A DNA stretch of 64,000 nt. Origin: Paralvinella palmiformis (Eukaryota; Annelida; Polychaeta; Terebellida; Alvinellidae). Made by a program: the position numbers and the translations under genes. The stretch lies in contig JAODUP010000581.1 in the NCBI GenBank assembly GCA_025642065.1, positions 1-64,000 of the forward strand. The letters run 5' to 3'. The notes under the pieces are model-generated. The model was not told the DNA's origin. It ran no database searches and saw nothing but the letters and a program-made list of their open reading frames with translations. This document shows positions 50,600 to 61,300 of the stretch, in pieces; position 1 is the first letter of the stretch; every line of letters begins with the position of its first letter.

Positions 50600-53300
50600 T
50601 GCAGCAACCGACTACATCGCATCTACTGCTGTCAGAGACCCTGCACCCTTCTTCCAGGTCGTGGTGACAAATGAGGGTGGTACATCTATGTGTACTTTGT
50701 TTGCTTCCAACCACATTTGGTAGTTAGCACGTATTGCATGAAGGTCTAAAGCATCTCTAGTTGGAGGCAATATCTCCAGACCTTTCTTGGCCTTACCAAA
50801 CAGCTGCAGTCATTGTCGGTGGTTGGCTGTTCTGGTGTGCCATATAGGTGACACACAAACTCTTCAACTGGTGCGATGTCTCAATCATGACCAACCCCGC
50901 TGACACGAAGTGGGTGACTTCTTCCCATGACCAGTGACGGCTTAAGTAGTGTCACAGCCTGTCAGTGAACGGAAACTGAGTAAGGCGTCCCTCACAAACA
51001 CGTAGGTCGCTGATATACCTCATGTACTGGGGAGGATTTCCACTTCAACTACAGACACTTCAGCTACAGGCATGAAGTGCACCAGAAGCAGCAGGACTCT
51101 CTATAGATGACCAGTACTCGTTTATATCATCTGTAAAGTGCTTCACACGTATGCAGGATTAACCTCGTGTCCGCCTTTTGGTGGTTTCCTGAGAGCTTGG
51201 TTTGATATCTTCTTGTTGACCTTGCATCTGTAGCACTGACGTCACCATGTTATATCGCTCTGGTAGGTATTTGCCTTTTATCATGATAACATCCGATAAG
51301 AACCGGGCAAGAGCGGCCTTGTTTTCATTCAAGGCAATGAAGGTGTTCCATACCTTGTGGAAGCGGGACATGTGGTCCTTCAATCAGCTTGCGAATTCCT
51401 TCCCTATATAGTGATCAAATACAACATCAACTCTGGTTATGTGTTATCCAGAGTAAAGTGTTGCAGTTTGCATGAACACACCAGCTAGGTCTGCAGAAGT
51501 CTGGCATCCATAGGGCTTTCCAGGGGACTGGATCAGTGCATGCCCATCAATCCACACACATGTACAGCCATCAATCTTCTGATCAAGTCTGCCTTCGATG
51601 TTGTGGTCATCGCTCCTCTGTGTTTTCTTAATGATTGTGGGAATGGAAAGAGCTCATGCTTAAGCACATTCACCATTTCTACTATTCGACTTGTGACGAC
51701 AACATTGAGCAGACGCTGCAGTAGCTTCCTGTGAGCTTTGATTGTTTTCTCTACATTCTGTACAGTAGACACTTTAGCTTTGTACCGGTCGGCAAAAGTC
51801 TTTGAGTGATGCTTCTTTCATCCATCACAGAACTCGGTGGTTCCCTCCGCTAGACGTTCCTTCACATTAGTGAAGACTGCCTGCATATCTCTCTCTTCTG
51901 CAGTTAAGAAATCACTGACTACTTCACTTGGTGCAGTGCCTGTTGTTGCCATGAACATCAGAGGTTTGTCCATAGTCTCTGAGTAGGTCTCTCCATCCTC
52001 TCCTGCTAATTTCATATGTAACATGAACACATCAAATCCTCAGAGTTGGGTAGCAAGCGTCTTCACATCATCAGCATCACGCCTTGTTCGACAAGGAAGA
52101 CTATCAAGAAGGCAGGAAACAGTCTCCTCATCGGCATCTTCTAGATTAAAGAGTGACCTGGTTTCTTGTAAATGGGCGATCGTTCTGACCATATAACATA
52201 CAAATTGGCTCTGGCGTGGCCATTTTTTATGATGCCGATGATGTCATTATGAATCTTGCATATCATATTGATCCTTTCAGTTGCCTGATCAAAAAGTACT
52301 TTGTTGGATCGCCTTTTGGTCCTCTTCACTACAATGATTCCACCAAGAAACTCTGCATGGACTTCTAGTACTGTTTTCTCGAGGAGTTTCATGTATGCAA
52401 GGTAAACTGGCCCCTACCGTGCAAGGTTTTGTGTGGTCATATATTGTGAGCAATGGTAGCATCGCAGTGAATGCTTCTAGGTGTAGAATCCAGTTGCCAT
52501 CCTTCTCAGCTCTGATGAAGTTCAGCAAGATATCAACCATCCTCATATAAACTGACCATAATATGAAGTTTGGATTGTCGGAGTGCGCTTGGTCAAAATC
52601 CTCCATGAGAGACTCTACCTCCTCACTACGAAGTGCATGTGACAGCTGGTCGATTGCACAGGAGAGTTTTGCTCTATGGTCAGTGTTCTTGTGCTTGTTC
52701 AATACCTGACCCACACTTTGGGCGAACTCTTCAACTACCAAATCATGTTCATGGCCATGTTCAGCCAGCCATGACTTGAACATTGGCCACTTGAGGTGCC
52801 AGCGAGTTTTATTTGTACGATAGTAGGCCTTGCCACCCAGCATGGTCTGAGTGATGTTGGCTGCATATACACCTGCCTCAGTTCATAGGTAATCCAGTCC
52901 TGCACTGTCCATGTGTTGGCCAATGTTTTTTTCAGGAAGTCGAAACATGAGAAAGACGACTCTTTCAAACTAGGGATTTGCCCACACCAATTCCTTGCCC
53001 CTGCTGTACAGTGGTTGATCAACAGTAATGATTTTGTTGTGAAATGGCCACTTGTGAATGTATCATTGTCATCTGCTGGTGCCTGGAGAATGGGCAGTAT
53101 CCCTGCGGTTGTTACAGGGGGGTCAATGATACTGATAACTTCAGGAAGGAGCAGAGTATGTGTCGGTGATGTGAGACCCGACCTACATGTATCCGTACAC
53201 ATAATGACCGTCATCTTCAGGGTTATCTTTAAAATGGCTAAAACTAAAGTAATACTATACTGGAGAGGACTTAGACTAGCACAAATGGCTTCAGGATGCT
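50600..53300 (-). pseudogene. decayed copy of a multicopy invertebrate gene family (ADDNDTF family)
   Basis: In minus-strand frames, read 5' to 3': 'APADDNDTFTSGHF' (near 53060-53100), 'MLGGKAYYRT' (52843), 'NPNFILWSVYMRMVDILLNF' (near 52520-52580), 'DGNWILHLEAFTAMLPLL' with 'YDHT' following, then 'VLFDQATERINMICKIHNDI' and 'HARANLYVIWSERS' (52180-52300), and further frames to 51159. I recall closely similar proteins, uncharacterised and very numerous, in marine invertebrate genomes. At least four frameshifts make this copy non-functional. Being enclosed by long inverted repeats suggests the family is carried by, or is the transposase of, a DNA transposon; this is inference. Confidence 0.7.
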
Positions 53301-53650
53301 TGAAAATATACAAATAGACACCAAGATGACTGAAATCGAATGATTATATGCAAAGTTATGTAATGCCATTTGGAGAAAAAAGTGGCCACCATCTTGGAAA
53401 AAGTGGCCGCCATCTTGGATTTTCAAATGTTCACTTATTTGAAGAATGTTTTCAATGATCATGCTTCTGCTGCAATGATAAACTACTTAGACAAATAAAC
53501 TTTTGAAGACGACATTTTTTACCTTGGTGACCTTTGACCTTGAAAATGAACTTGAAACCTAAAAATTACAACGACATCCACCCACATTTTTTTGTCATCC
53601 TATGATAATCGATTTCACATGGATGTCTGCTATTAACAAAGATGTCGTTA
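53262..53650 (-). repeat. right terminal inverted repeat
   Basis: Complement of the left end. It contains the tandem 'ccgccatcttgga' pair (53381-53420) that is absent from the left repeat. Confidence 0.75.
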
Positions 53651-53773
53651 AAACATTTCTACAGGCATTTTCCATGTTTAGCTAGTCCAATATAAAAGGT
53701 TTTTCAATTGACACATCTATTGATCGCTGAATCGAAATAGGAGTGATTGGTTGATTGATTGAGTCAGTGAGTG

Positions 53774-53826
53774 ACGTTTTACGGCACCTTCTGTGCACAT
53801 GCTAGGCTAAATGGGCCGAGCGATTA
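53774..53826 (-). mobile_element. SINE-A tail fragment
   Basis: Minus-strand 'cgctcggcccatttagccta' and 'catgtgcacagaaggtgccg' match the 3' end of SINE-A. The head is absent (5' truncated). Confidence 0.7.
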
Positions 53827-54018
53827 GAAATAATATTTCATAAGTTAACAATATATTAGTTAGGCTGTGTCCAAAAACTAGACTTATTCTGACTACGCGG
53901 TATTGCAATGATAGATAATTTTATAAGCTTGACAAAATCTACCACCATGAAAACAGACTAGAATAACTCGAGGTTATATACGGGGAACATGAGACTCACG
54001 TGACTGTGATTAATACCC

Positions 54019-54049
<31 letters not shown>

Positions 54050-54067
54050 GCAATTCATTGAAACCAT

Positions 54068-54260
54068 AATGGCTGAGAAAATGGAGAGATAAAAAACCTG
54101 GAGGTTCTTGGTTCGAATTCCCCAACTGGCTGCTGCTGATTTACCTTCCTACTTTTTGACTTGCCATTCATGGTTGAGTGTAAAAGAAGGGTATACTGCC
54201 CAGCCAGTGGTCACCAGTGCCGGATTGTACATCACCGAGCTAAGTGCTGGTGAGTGATGA
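54068..54260 (+). mobile_element. tRNA-like SINE fragment (type E)
   Basis: An A-box-like 'atggctgagaaaatggagag' and a B box 'cttggttcgaattcc' are spaced like a tRNA, followed by a body ending 'ggtcaccagtgccggattgt'. A related body occurs near 60190-60230 ('gttaccagcgccgaggccgg'). Confidence 0.5.
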
Positions 54261-54303
54261 GTAAGTGGTGCGTGAGCGAGCGAGTGAACGGTTTGTTTTT
54301 CGG

Positions 54304-54470
54304 CTCGATGCTGGTGGCCATACCTAGCAAATACGGCACAGGGAGTGCGGCCTATGGCAATGAGCTGATCGGATGAAACATCCCATAGTCACAGGTAAAA
54401 TTGCGATTCGAACCTCTATCTGCAGATTTCCGACGCAGTGCGCTACACACTGCGCTATGGCAGCGACCAC
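54304..54470 (-). mobile_element. tRNA-derived SINE (type D)
   Basis: Minus strand: 'gctgccatagcgcagtgtgt' (A-box region), B box 'gaggttcgaatcgc', then 'gatgtttcatccgatcagct'. The B box is intact. Confidence 0.65.
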
Positions 54471-54474
54471 CCAG

Positions 54475-54926
54475 GACCTTATAATGAAAGGGAAGTCGGA
54501 TTCTTTGTCCTAAAAGGCATAAACACGTATAAGATTGTGTAATAAAAAACGGTAAAAATCGGTCCTGAGATCGGTGATGCTGGAATTGAGTAACAATTTG
54601 AAAAATCCAATCCTACATAATCATAAACCTCCCTTTACTACAGTCATCTTCTTCCGGTTTTCAAATAGCTGCATAGCGGTTTGTGTGAAGGATGTTTCAT
54701 CGTTCATTTTAATTCATAGAATTCGTAGTTCACTTGGCCATTTTAGCTTAAAAGTGGCCACAAAGCAACAACATTTTAACTTACTCAACAATGCTAAAGA
54801 TCTGATGTAGTTACTTGAATCGGTGCTGAGCTGACCGTGGTACAGGAGCTGCTGATGAGCTCGTTTGAAACTGCTAATTGCCATAGAAACTGATTTAAAC
54901 ATGGTACGGTCTTGGTAAACAGATGG

Positions 54927-54971
<45 letters not shown>

Positions 54972-55440
54972 ATATCCGGATGCACATATTAATATCTGAA
55001 CACATATTATTGTTACCTAACAAGGACAACCCGTCGTAATGCGGGCTTTGTGCACAATTTCCATTGTGCCGTCGGAGGCATTAAAATTTAGTGAAACCAG
55101 AAGCGATCGAATCTGATACGATCTGGTTTATTGAGGTTTATGTTGCGTTGGTTGAACTGGTTCAGATAATCGTGAATCTTTGCTTAGATAATGGAAACCA
55201 CTTCCGCGTCGATGAAATGCTTTGAGGAACCTAAGGTAGATAAGTAGAGTAAGGTTTTCGAAGATTATAATACGTTGACGGTTGGGCACCTATTAACCGG
55301 TTCCGAAATGACGTTGTTGCGTGTATAGTTGTGAAGAAAGGCGTTTTCTTTGAGTGAGTGAGGATCGAATGGACGTTTAGGTCACTATAGTCTTTGGTCA
55401 CCTGACATGCGAGATATAATATAATAATATAATATGTGAT
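54475..55440. other. no gene seen; (TA)n at 54927-54969
   Basis: Only short frames. Nothing recognisable in 54970-55440. Confidence 0.5.
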
Positions 55441-55443
55441 ATT

Positions 55444-55447
<4 letters not shown>

Positions 55448-55492
<45 letters not shown>

Positions 55493-57225
55493 GTATATTT
55501 AATAAAGCACCTTTACAAGCAGGAGCCATTCAAAGGCGCTGTACAAATAATATGTAATATAATAATACCCCAAATAATATGTCTGTAAAAACCCTGTAAT
55601 GATTTAAAAGATAATAATTATTTATCTGTGAAAGCGACCTTAAATAGGTGCGTTTTTAGAAGAGACGACGAATTTCTAATATTTGCCGGCAACTTATTCC
55701 ACAAAGTGGGGGCTGCAACACTAAATGCACAATCACCATATGACTTGAGCCGAGACACTGGCACCTGCAATAGTATCTGACTGGATGACCTGAGTTTTCG
55801 GGATGACTTTCTAATGGACACCAGTTCACACAGGTATTCTGGCGCCATATCATTAATAGATTGATAAGTTATTAACAGAATCTTAAAATGGATACGCTGT
55901 CTAACAGGTTGCCAATGTAGTTTTTGAAGAATTGGGGTAATATGATCATATTTTCTAGTATTTGTTACAATGTGAGCTGCACTATTCTGAATTCGCTGAA
56001 GGCGATTAATGTTATAATCAGATATGCCATATAACAGGGAGTTACAATAGTCTATATGAGATGTAACAAAGGCATGAACTATATCAAGAATGCTTTTAAA
56101 CAGTGGATGTTCTTAAGATGGTAGTAGGCAGCTCGGCATACTGATGTGACATGTTCATGCATGTTAATACATTGGTCAAAAATAACCCCTAGATTTTTTA
56201 CTGACCCATTAGGGGTAATCGAAGATGTACCCATCTGTAATGCTGGTGTCTTTAGGGATTTAACACAATGTGGTGATGCCAAATATAAAATATTTGTTTT
56301 ATTATCATTTAGTTTTAGAAGATTTTGAGTCATCCATAGCCGGATATCGGCAATACAATGTTCTAAATTATTCAAGGAAGAGGAGAAATTTAACTCATTG
56401 TCAGGATCCGGTGATATATACAGCTGTGTGTCATCAGCATACAAGTGATATTTAACCCCATATCGCTGCGCAATGATCCCAAGAGGACGGGTATACATTG
56501 TGAAAACCAGAGGACCAAGAACTGAACCCTGTGGTACACCAGATAACAAAAACTTAATGTCAGATAAAATACCATGAACAGACACTCTCTGGGAGCGTTG
56601 TGCCAGATAGGATCTAAACCATTCAAGTACTTTACCTGACAGACCAAACATGTCTTTTAACCTAGAGAAAAGTACATTATGGTCAACTGTATCACATGCA
56701 GCAGACAGGTCCAGAAGAACAAGTATTACTGGCTTACCTTGATCAATTGACATCATAATATCATTTTTCACTCGAACCAAGGCTGTTTCAGTGCTGTGAC
56801 CACTTTTATAGGCAGACTGTGATTCATTAAGGTTATTATTGATTAAATATTTGTTTAGATGGAAAGCAACTGCCTTTTCTATAACTTTAGATAAAAATGT
56901 AAGATTTGAAACAGGTCTGTAATTGTTTAGAATATTACAGTCCATAGTGTTTTTTCTTTTAATTAATGGTTTTACAAGGGCAGCTTTCATGGATCTTGGG
57001 AAAACACCCAAAGATAATGATTTATTAACTATATTTGTAATTGGATTTATCAGACCATCAAGACAATCTTTCAAAGCCATGTAGGCATAGGGTCAACTGC
57101 ACAGAAAGCATTAGGGTCAAATGTATCCATCATGGATATGCAGGACTCTTCTACCAATGGCTTACCCTGTGATAAGGTGCTGGACTGGAACCCACTATGA
57201 ATATTTAATATTTTTGACAGAAGAA
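55448..57225 (-). pseudogene. 5'-truncated L2-like LINE: RT, C-terminal region, 3' tail
   Basis: The frame 57080-56079 contains RT blocks in order: 'NYRPVSNLTFLSKVIEK', 'SQSAYKSGHSTETAL', 'LLDLSAACDTVDH' (Cys where Phe is usual), 'SGVPQGSVLGP', the catalytic 'YHLYADDTQLY' and 'NKTNILYL'. Sequence upstream to ~57225 continues the RT finger ('DPMPTW'), so the RT is cut there and ORF1 and endonuclease are missing. A frameshift near 56090 separates the C-terminal part ending at 55618, which has 'YGDCAFSVAAPTLWNKLP' typical of CR1/L2-group LINEs. The 3' tail holds 'gtacagcgcctttgaatggc' and runs into (ATT)n (55448-55492), the usual L2-type end. Confidence 0.9.
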
Positions 57226-57230
57226 GTTAT

Positions 57231-57540
57231 TAAAACAATTATATAGCGCCCTATTCAGTTAGAAGCTGCTCTAAGGTGCTTTACAATATTATTATCCCTG
57301 ATTCAGACCGGTTTCCACCCAGAACATATCTCAACTCCCAAGGGAACATACAACGCATGCTGCCATTATAGGCGCAAAACGTTACTCAAACACATAGCCA
57401 TCGCGTCCTGTCGGGTACTAATTTTTTATGGATGAGTGAACCAGTCGCCACATGACAGCACTGCAGCTCACGGAGCCTCGAACCCGGGACCGTTCGGCTA
57501 CAAGTCCTACGCTCTAACTAACTGCGCTATCACGGCGCGG
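57231..57540 (-). mobile_element. SINE-C, full length, next to the LINE
   Basis: Minus strand: head 'gatagcgcagttagttagag', B box 'cgggttcgaggctccgtgag', body 'gacaggacgcgatggctatg' and tail 'agcgccttag'-like to 'gggcgctatata'. The tail ends within a few bases of where the LINE fragment begins, in the same orientation. Confidence 0.9.
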
Positions 57541-57725
57541 GATATTTCTACAGGCGCTAATCACACGAGGCTTCACAAGTGTTTGATCAAAATCATATAA
57601 TATTTTGAGGGAAAATATTAGCGTGTTCTATAGTTTAAGATATTTACCCATTTATGGCTTGCTAAAATCGTGTTTTTAGTCATAAAAGATGTGCGAAAAA
57701 ACAAAACTGTTAAGGTGTTCAAAAT

Positions 57726-57740
57726 AATTCTGCTACACAG

Positions 57741-57774
<34 letters not shown>

Positions 57775-57789
57775 CTGTGTAGTAGAATT
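57726..57789. repeat. 64-bp imperfect palindrome around (TA)n
   Basis: Arm 'aattctgctacacagtgaat' (57726-57745) pairs with 57770-57789 with one mismatch. The centre is a TA tract that pairs with itself, so nearly the full 64 bases can form one hairpin. Confidence 0.9.
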
Positions 57790-57936
57790 TATTTATTTAA
57801 TTGTTCCATGTTATTGTGTCTGATTGGGGTTTCATATATCATTTCCCCCTCAAAACTTGTGGAGATCGATCGGTTGATATAGGCTACCACATGGCGGCAT
57901 AAACCTGGCCTTAAAATAACAACATGTATTATGTTT

Positions 57937-57937
<1 letters not shown>

Positions 57938-57979
<42 letters not shown>
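57938..57979. repeat. (CA)n-(TA)n compound microsatellite
   Basis: ACAC followed by ATAT. On the minus strand it ends a possible SINE tail similar to 9100-9138. Confidence 0.95.
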
Positions 57980-58149
57980 ATGGTTTGGGCTGTTAACACA
58001 TGTGTTATAACACGTGTGTTTGTTTTCTCACAAACGCAAGGTTGACATGGTCGCCGAAGCCCGATACAATTAGGTTTAAGTCTTAACAACGACAACAACA
58101 AATCATTACACACTTCACTTGGCACGCCCTATTAACACCTAGCCTGTAT

Positions 58150-58345
58150 ACGTAAACCGATGTTTATAACAGTTACCGAAGTCACTGACAAATCTGATTA
58201 GATATAGTCCACCTAACGCGGTACTGACGTTTCGCCATCTTCTGGCCAATATTTGTTTACGTTGAGCGGCCATGATGCTTTCGGCGAAGACTGGGGACAA
58301 TTTTCGCCGTCCGATTTATAACCCCTTCGTTGCTTCGCCGCCAAA
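58150..58345 (+). promoter_or_regulatory. CpG-richer promoter of the ion-channel gene
   Basis: GC and CpG content rise just upstream of the first ATG, with 'ttcgccgtccgatttataac' about 45 bp before it (58301-58320) as a possible TATA-like element. The ATG context is ccaaaATGg. Confidence 0.4.
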
Positions 58346-61300
58346 ATGGAGACCGTTTCGGTGAACTGGCAGGATAATAAGAAAATAGGCCTACAAACGC
58401 TGCCTCGGATTGCTTACTGCGCGGCCGCCTTCAGACAGGTAGGCAAGAGCGGATGTGTGATCCGTGCACATTTCGACTCACTTCGGCGTTTTAACGCCTA
58501 CATTAATTAAGGCCGTCCCTTTTAAGGGTACGATTCAACGTTTCGTCGTCGGACGATGTGCGTTAGCTCTTTACGATATGCGGCTGGGGGATGTTTCATC
58601 ATTCAGTAAAGGGATTTAGCCGAATCGTTTCATTTGGCGTGGGTGGGCCGACAACACCTCGACCAGGTGTTCCGTGCATGGCCATTACCGGGGTTAAACA
58701 AAATATCGAAACAGGCACGCACCCAGTTAAAAAAAATGTATTTGGTCCAAACTGGGAAGAAGCATCGCGATGGAAAGACTAGCCATTAATGTTATTTAAA
58801 AATATACGTAATACAAGCAATGATTTAAATGGAGTCCGCATATACTGTTTATAGAAATCACCCTGAAATGTAAACTAAATATTTCATCTCACAATGCACG
58901 AATATAAGTCTTACTTAGCTGAGTTTGTCTACGTCCAAATATTTATGCTGAATAATATATGTTATACCGTTTGTTATTTGAAACGGGAAGATGTATATAT
59001 ATTTATAATAATAATAATAATATTTTATATAGCGCTTTAATCCACTTAATTTATTGTAAAGCACTTTACACTGAAACCAGAATTAAGACATCTTCTGGTT
59101 CATATAGCACCAGCTCATTTTACACATAAATACACGTGGTTTATACATATAAGAAATAAGCTAATATAGATAATTATTAAGTGGGTTTTACCAACCGTAG
59201 AAAATATTTCTTTATTTGCTTCAAGTTTAAAATTATTAGGTAACATATTCCACAGCTCGGAAATTGATACTCGGAAAGATTTCTCTCCGTACATTACTGT
59301 TTGACTTCTCAGCAGCCTGAAAAGTGAACGGGACTCCGTTAGTTTCTTTCATATGCGTTGATATATCATTTTTGATATACCGTTTATACAGCGTTTATAA
59401 ATTATACAACAGATAGGGGTCAACATTTCAGTTTATACACACAATTGGACAAACTGGGTGCCTACATTGCCTAGCTGGTAGCGCTGTTGGACACGGATCA
59501 ATAGCACCTTGGCTCAAACCCCGACCGGGCTATGTCGAAAAGGCGTTTCACCTTTCACATCGCCTCATTACCTTTGGAGGTGGATCGGCCCATTTAGCCT
59601 ACATTATGCACAAAAGTGGCCCTAAAATATCAACATTTAATTTTTTACAATTGAAAAAATATAAAAACGATCTCAGCCAAGTCGGTTTTACTATTTAACA
59701 CATTCAACTCGGATAGGGATATAACATTATTTTCTTTATGTGTTATTGCCAGAAAGATGTTTACGTCCGTGTCGTATTTATCAAGATCGGAGAGATCAAC
59801 ACGATACAGGAGACGTTCTTCGCTGATACCTTTGTCCAAGCGAGATGGCGAGAAAGTAAACTGGATGGAGATGGAGAACAGGTAAGCAAGGGTAGTGTGT
59901 GTGTGTGTGTGTGTGTGTGGGTACAATAAGTGGAATGGCCGCTGTTTAATAGTGACACATATATAGTTCATAGTTCAGCGATGCCGTTTATTGTAGGTGT
60001 TTGGCAGTCTCATCAATTCCCTCATTATCCTCGATCTTTAATACCAGTGTTAATTCTTATGTCTGTGGAGAATGGCCCGAAAATGTATTGGCTACAGCTC
60101 CCCGCTACAAACTTCGAGGTTGAGAGTTCGAATCTGACTCGTGTCTATGCTTATGTATTGTTTCTATTGGGATTTTCCCCATCTTCATATATCCCAGGTG
60201 TTACCAGCGCCGAGGCCGGACAAATCATTCACTCACTTGTGTGTGTATACGGGATATTTCATCCGATAATTTCATTACACGCGGCAGTCACCGTTTGGTC
60301 ACATGTTCCAGATGTGATCATTGTCTGACTAAACAAAACTGATTGACTGACCTACTGACTCAATTAATATATTATGGGGGACTTAGGTCTTCGTGGCCCC
60401 ATCTCATACATATCTTCACGACCAGGGTTCATACTCCGGTCAACCTATTCTCCACGAATGTTTAATCTTTCGCAGATTGCTTGACCCAATTAGGTCACCG
60501 TATTTAGAAAAGTAGTCTCAAACCGACGACAATGAGGTTTTTCTCGTCATAATTCGTCTTTTATGTAAAGCGCTAAACCTCAAATAAGCCGTAGGCGGCT
60601 TCACCGCATTAACGTCGTAATTTAATTTAGAAAGGTGACATCGCCATCTAACTTTCTCGGCCATTGCTGATATTGTGAGCCGATAAATCAGTTTCCGAAG
60701 TGGTTCTATAAACAGTTCGACTCGGCAGCGCGCGCATTACTTACAGGCCACACGAGCGCACACATCGGCCAAGCCATGCTCTATGTACACAAAAGAATTA
60801 TGTACACAAAAGAAGCCATAAAATATTGAAGTTTTAATAATCTACAGTCAGCTTCATCGGGTTAACTCTCCCATTTTATGTTAGAGAGTCCGCAACACTA
60901 GTTTGGAAGTTTCAGTCATTTAAAGAAAGAATAAATTGTGAGCTGAGAACTCAATGTCTGGGATGATCTGAAACATTTTGAGTTTCTAATCTCGTCTCAA
61001 ACGTGAGCGATTTACTTGACGACCATCGAAGTTCCAAAACTGTATCCTGTCTATTTTAAAAGAAACAGTTCATCCTCAGATAATATGACTTTAATGTTTA
61101 TTGCTTATAAAAGTAATGCAAAATCCCACAATATTAATCACGAACTCTTACTGGTATCATAGATATAATGAAATAATCCTCATTAATGGAAGGTAGCCAT
61201 TACTGCTTTTTCGAATGCCGGATTCTGTGGCAAAAAGAGAAAAAGTCACGTCTTTTGGTTTCAGATGGTACAAGGATCATGTGGCCATCTCGATCCTGAT

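Larger units (their letters stand above)
50123..53650 (-). mobile_element. 3.5-kb element with ~380-bp terminal inverted repeats
   Basis: The sequence 50123-~50500 matches the reverse complement of ~53262-53650. Shared landmarks are 'taacagcagacatcc', 'gtgggtggatgtc', 'aaggtcacca', 'gaacatttgaaaa', 'gtctatttgtat' and 'ctgaagncatttntgct'. The right repeat has an extra ~35-bp duplication of an 'aagtggccgccatcttgg' word. Between the repeats is a decayed minus-strand gene (50600-53300). The layout is that of a DNA transposon with long TIRs. No target-site duplication could be fixed, because the ends are diverged. Confidence 0.75.

Noticed and set aside
52913..53317. 134-codon plus frame
   Set aside because: Antisense to the ADDNDTF-family relic, whose conserved motifs are on the minus strand.
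59738..59929. Treating 59738-59929 as a single-exon ORF
   Set aside because: The conserved part is exactly bounded by AG (59752) and GTAAGC (59882); the end is a (GT)n tract, so it is exon 2 of the channel gene.
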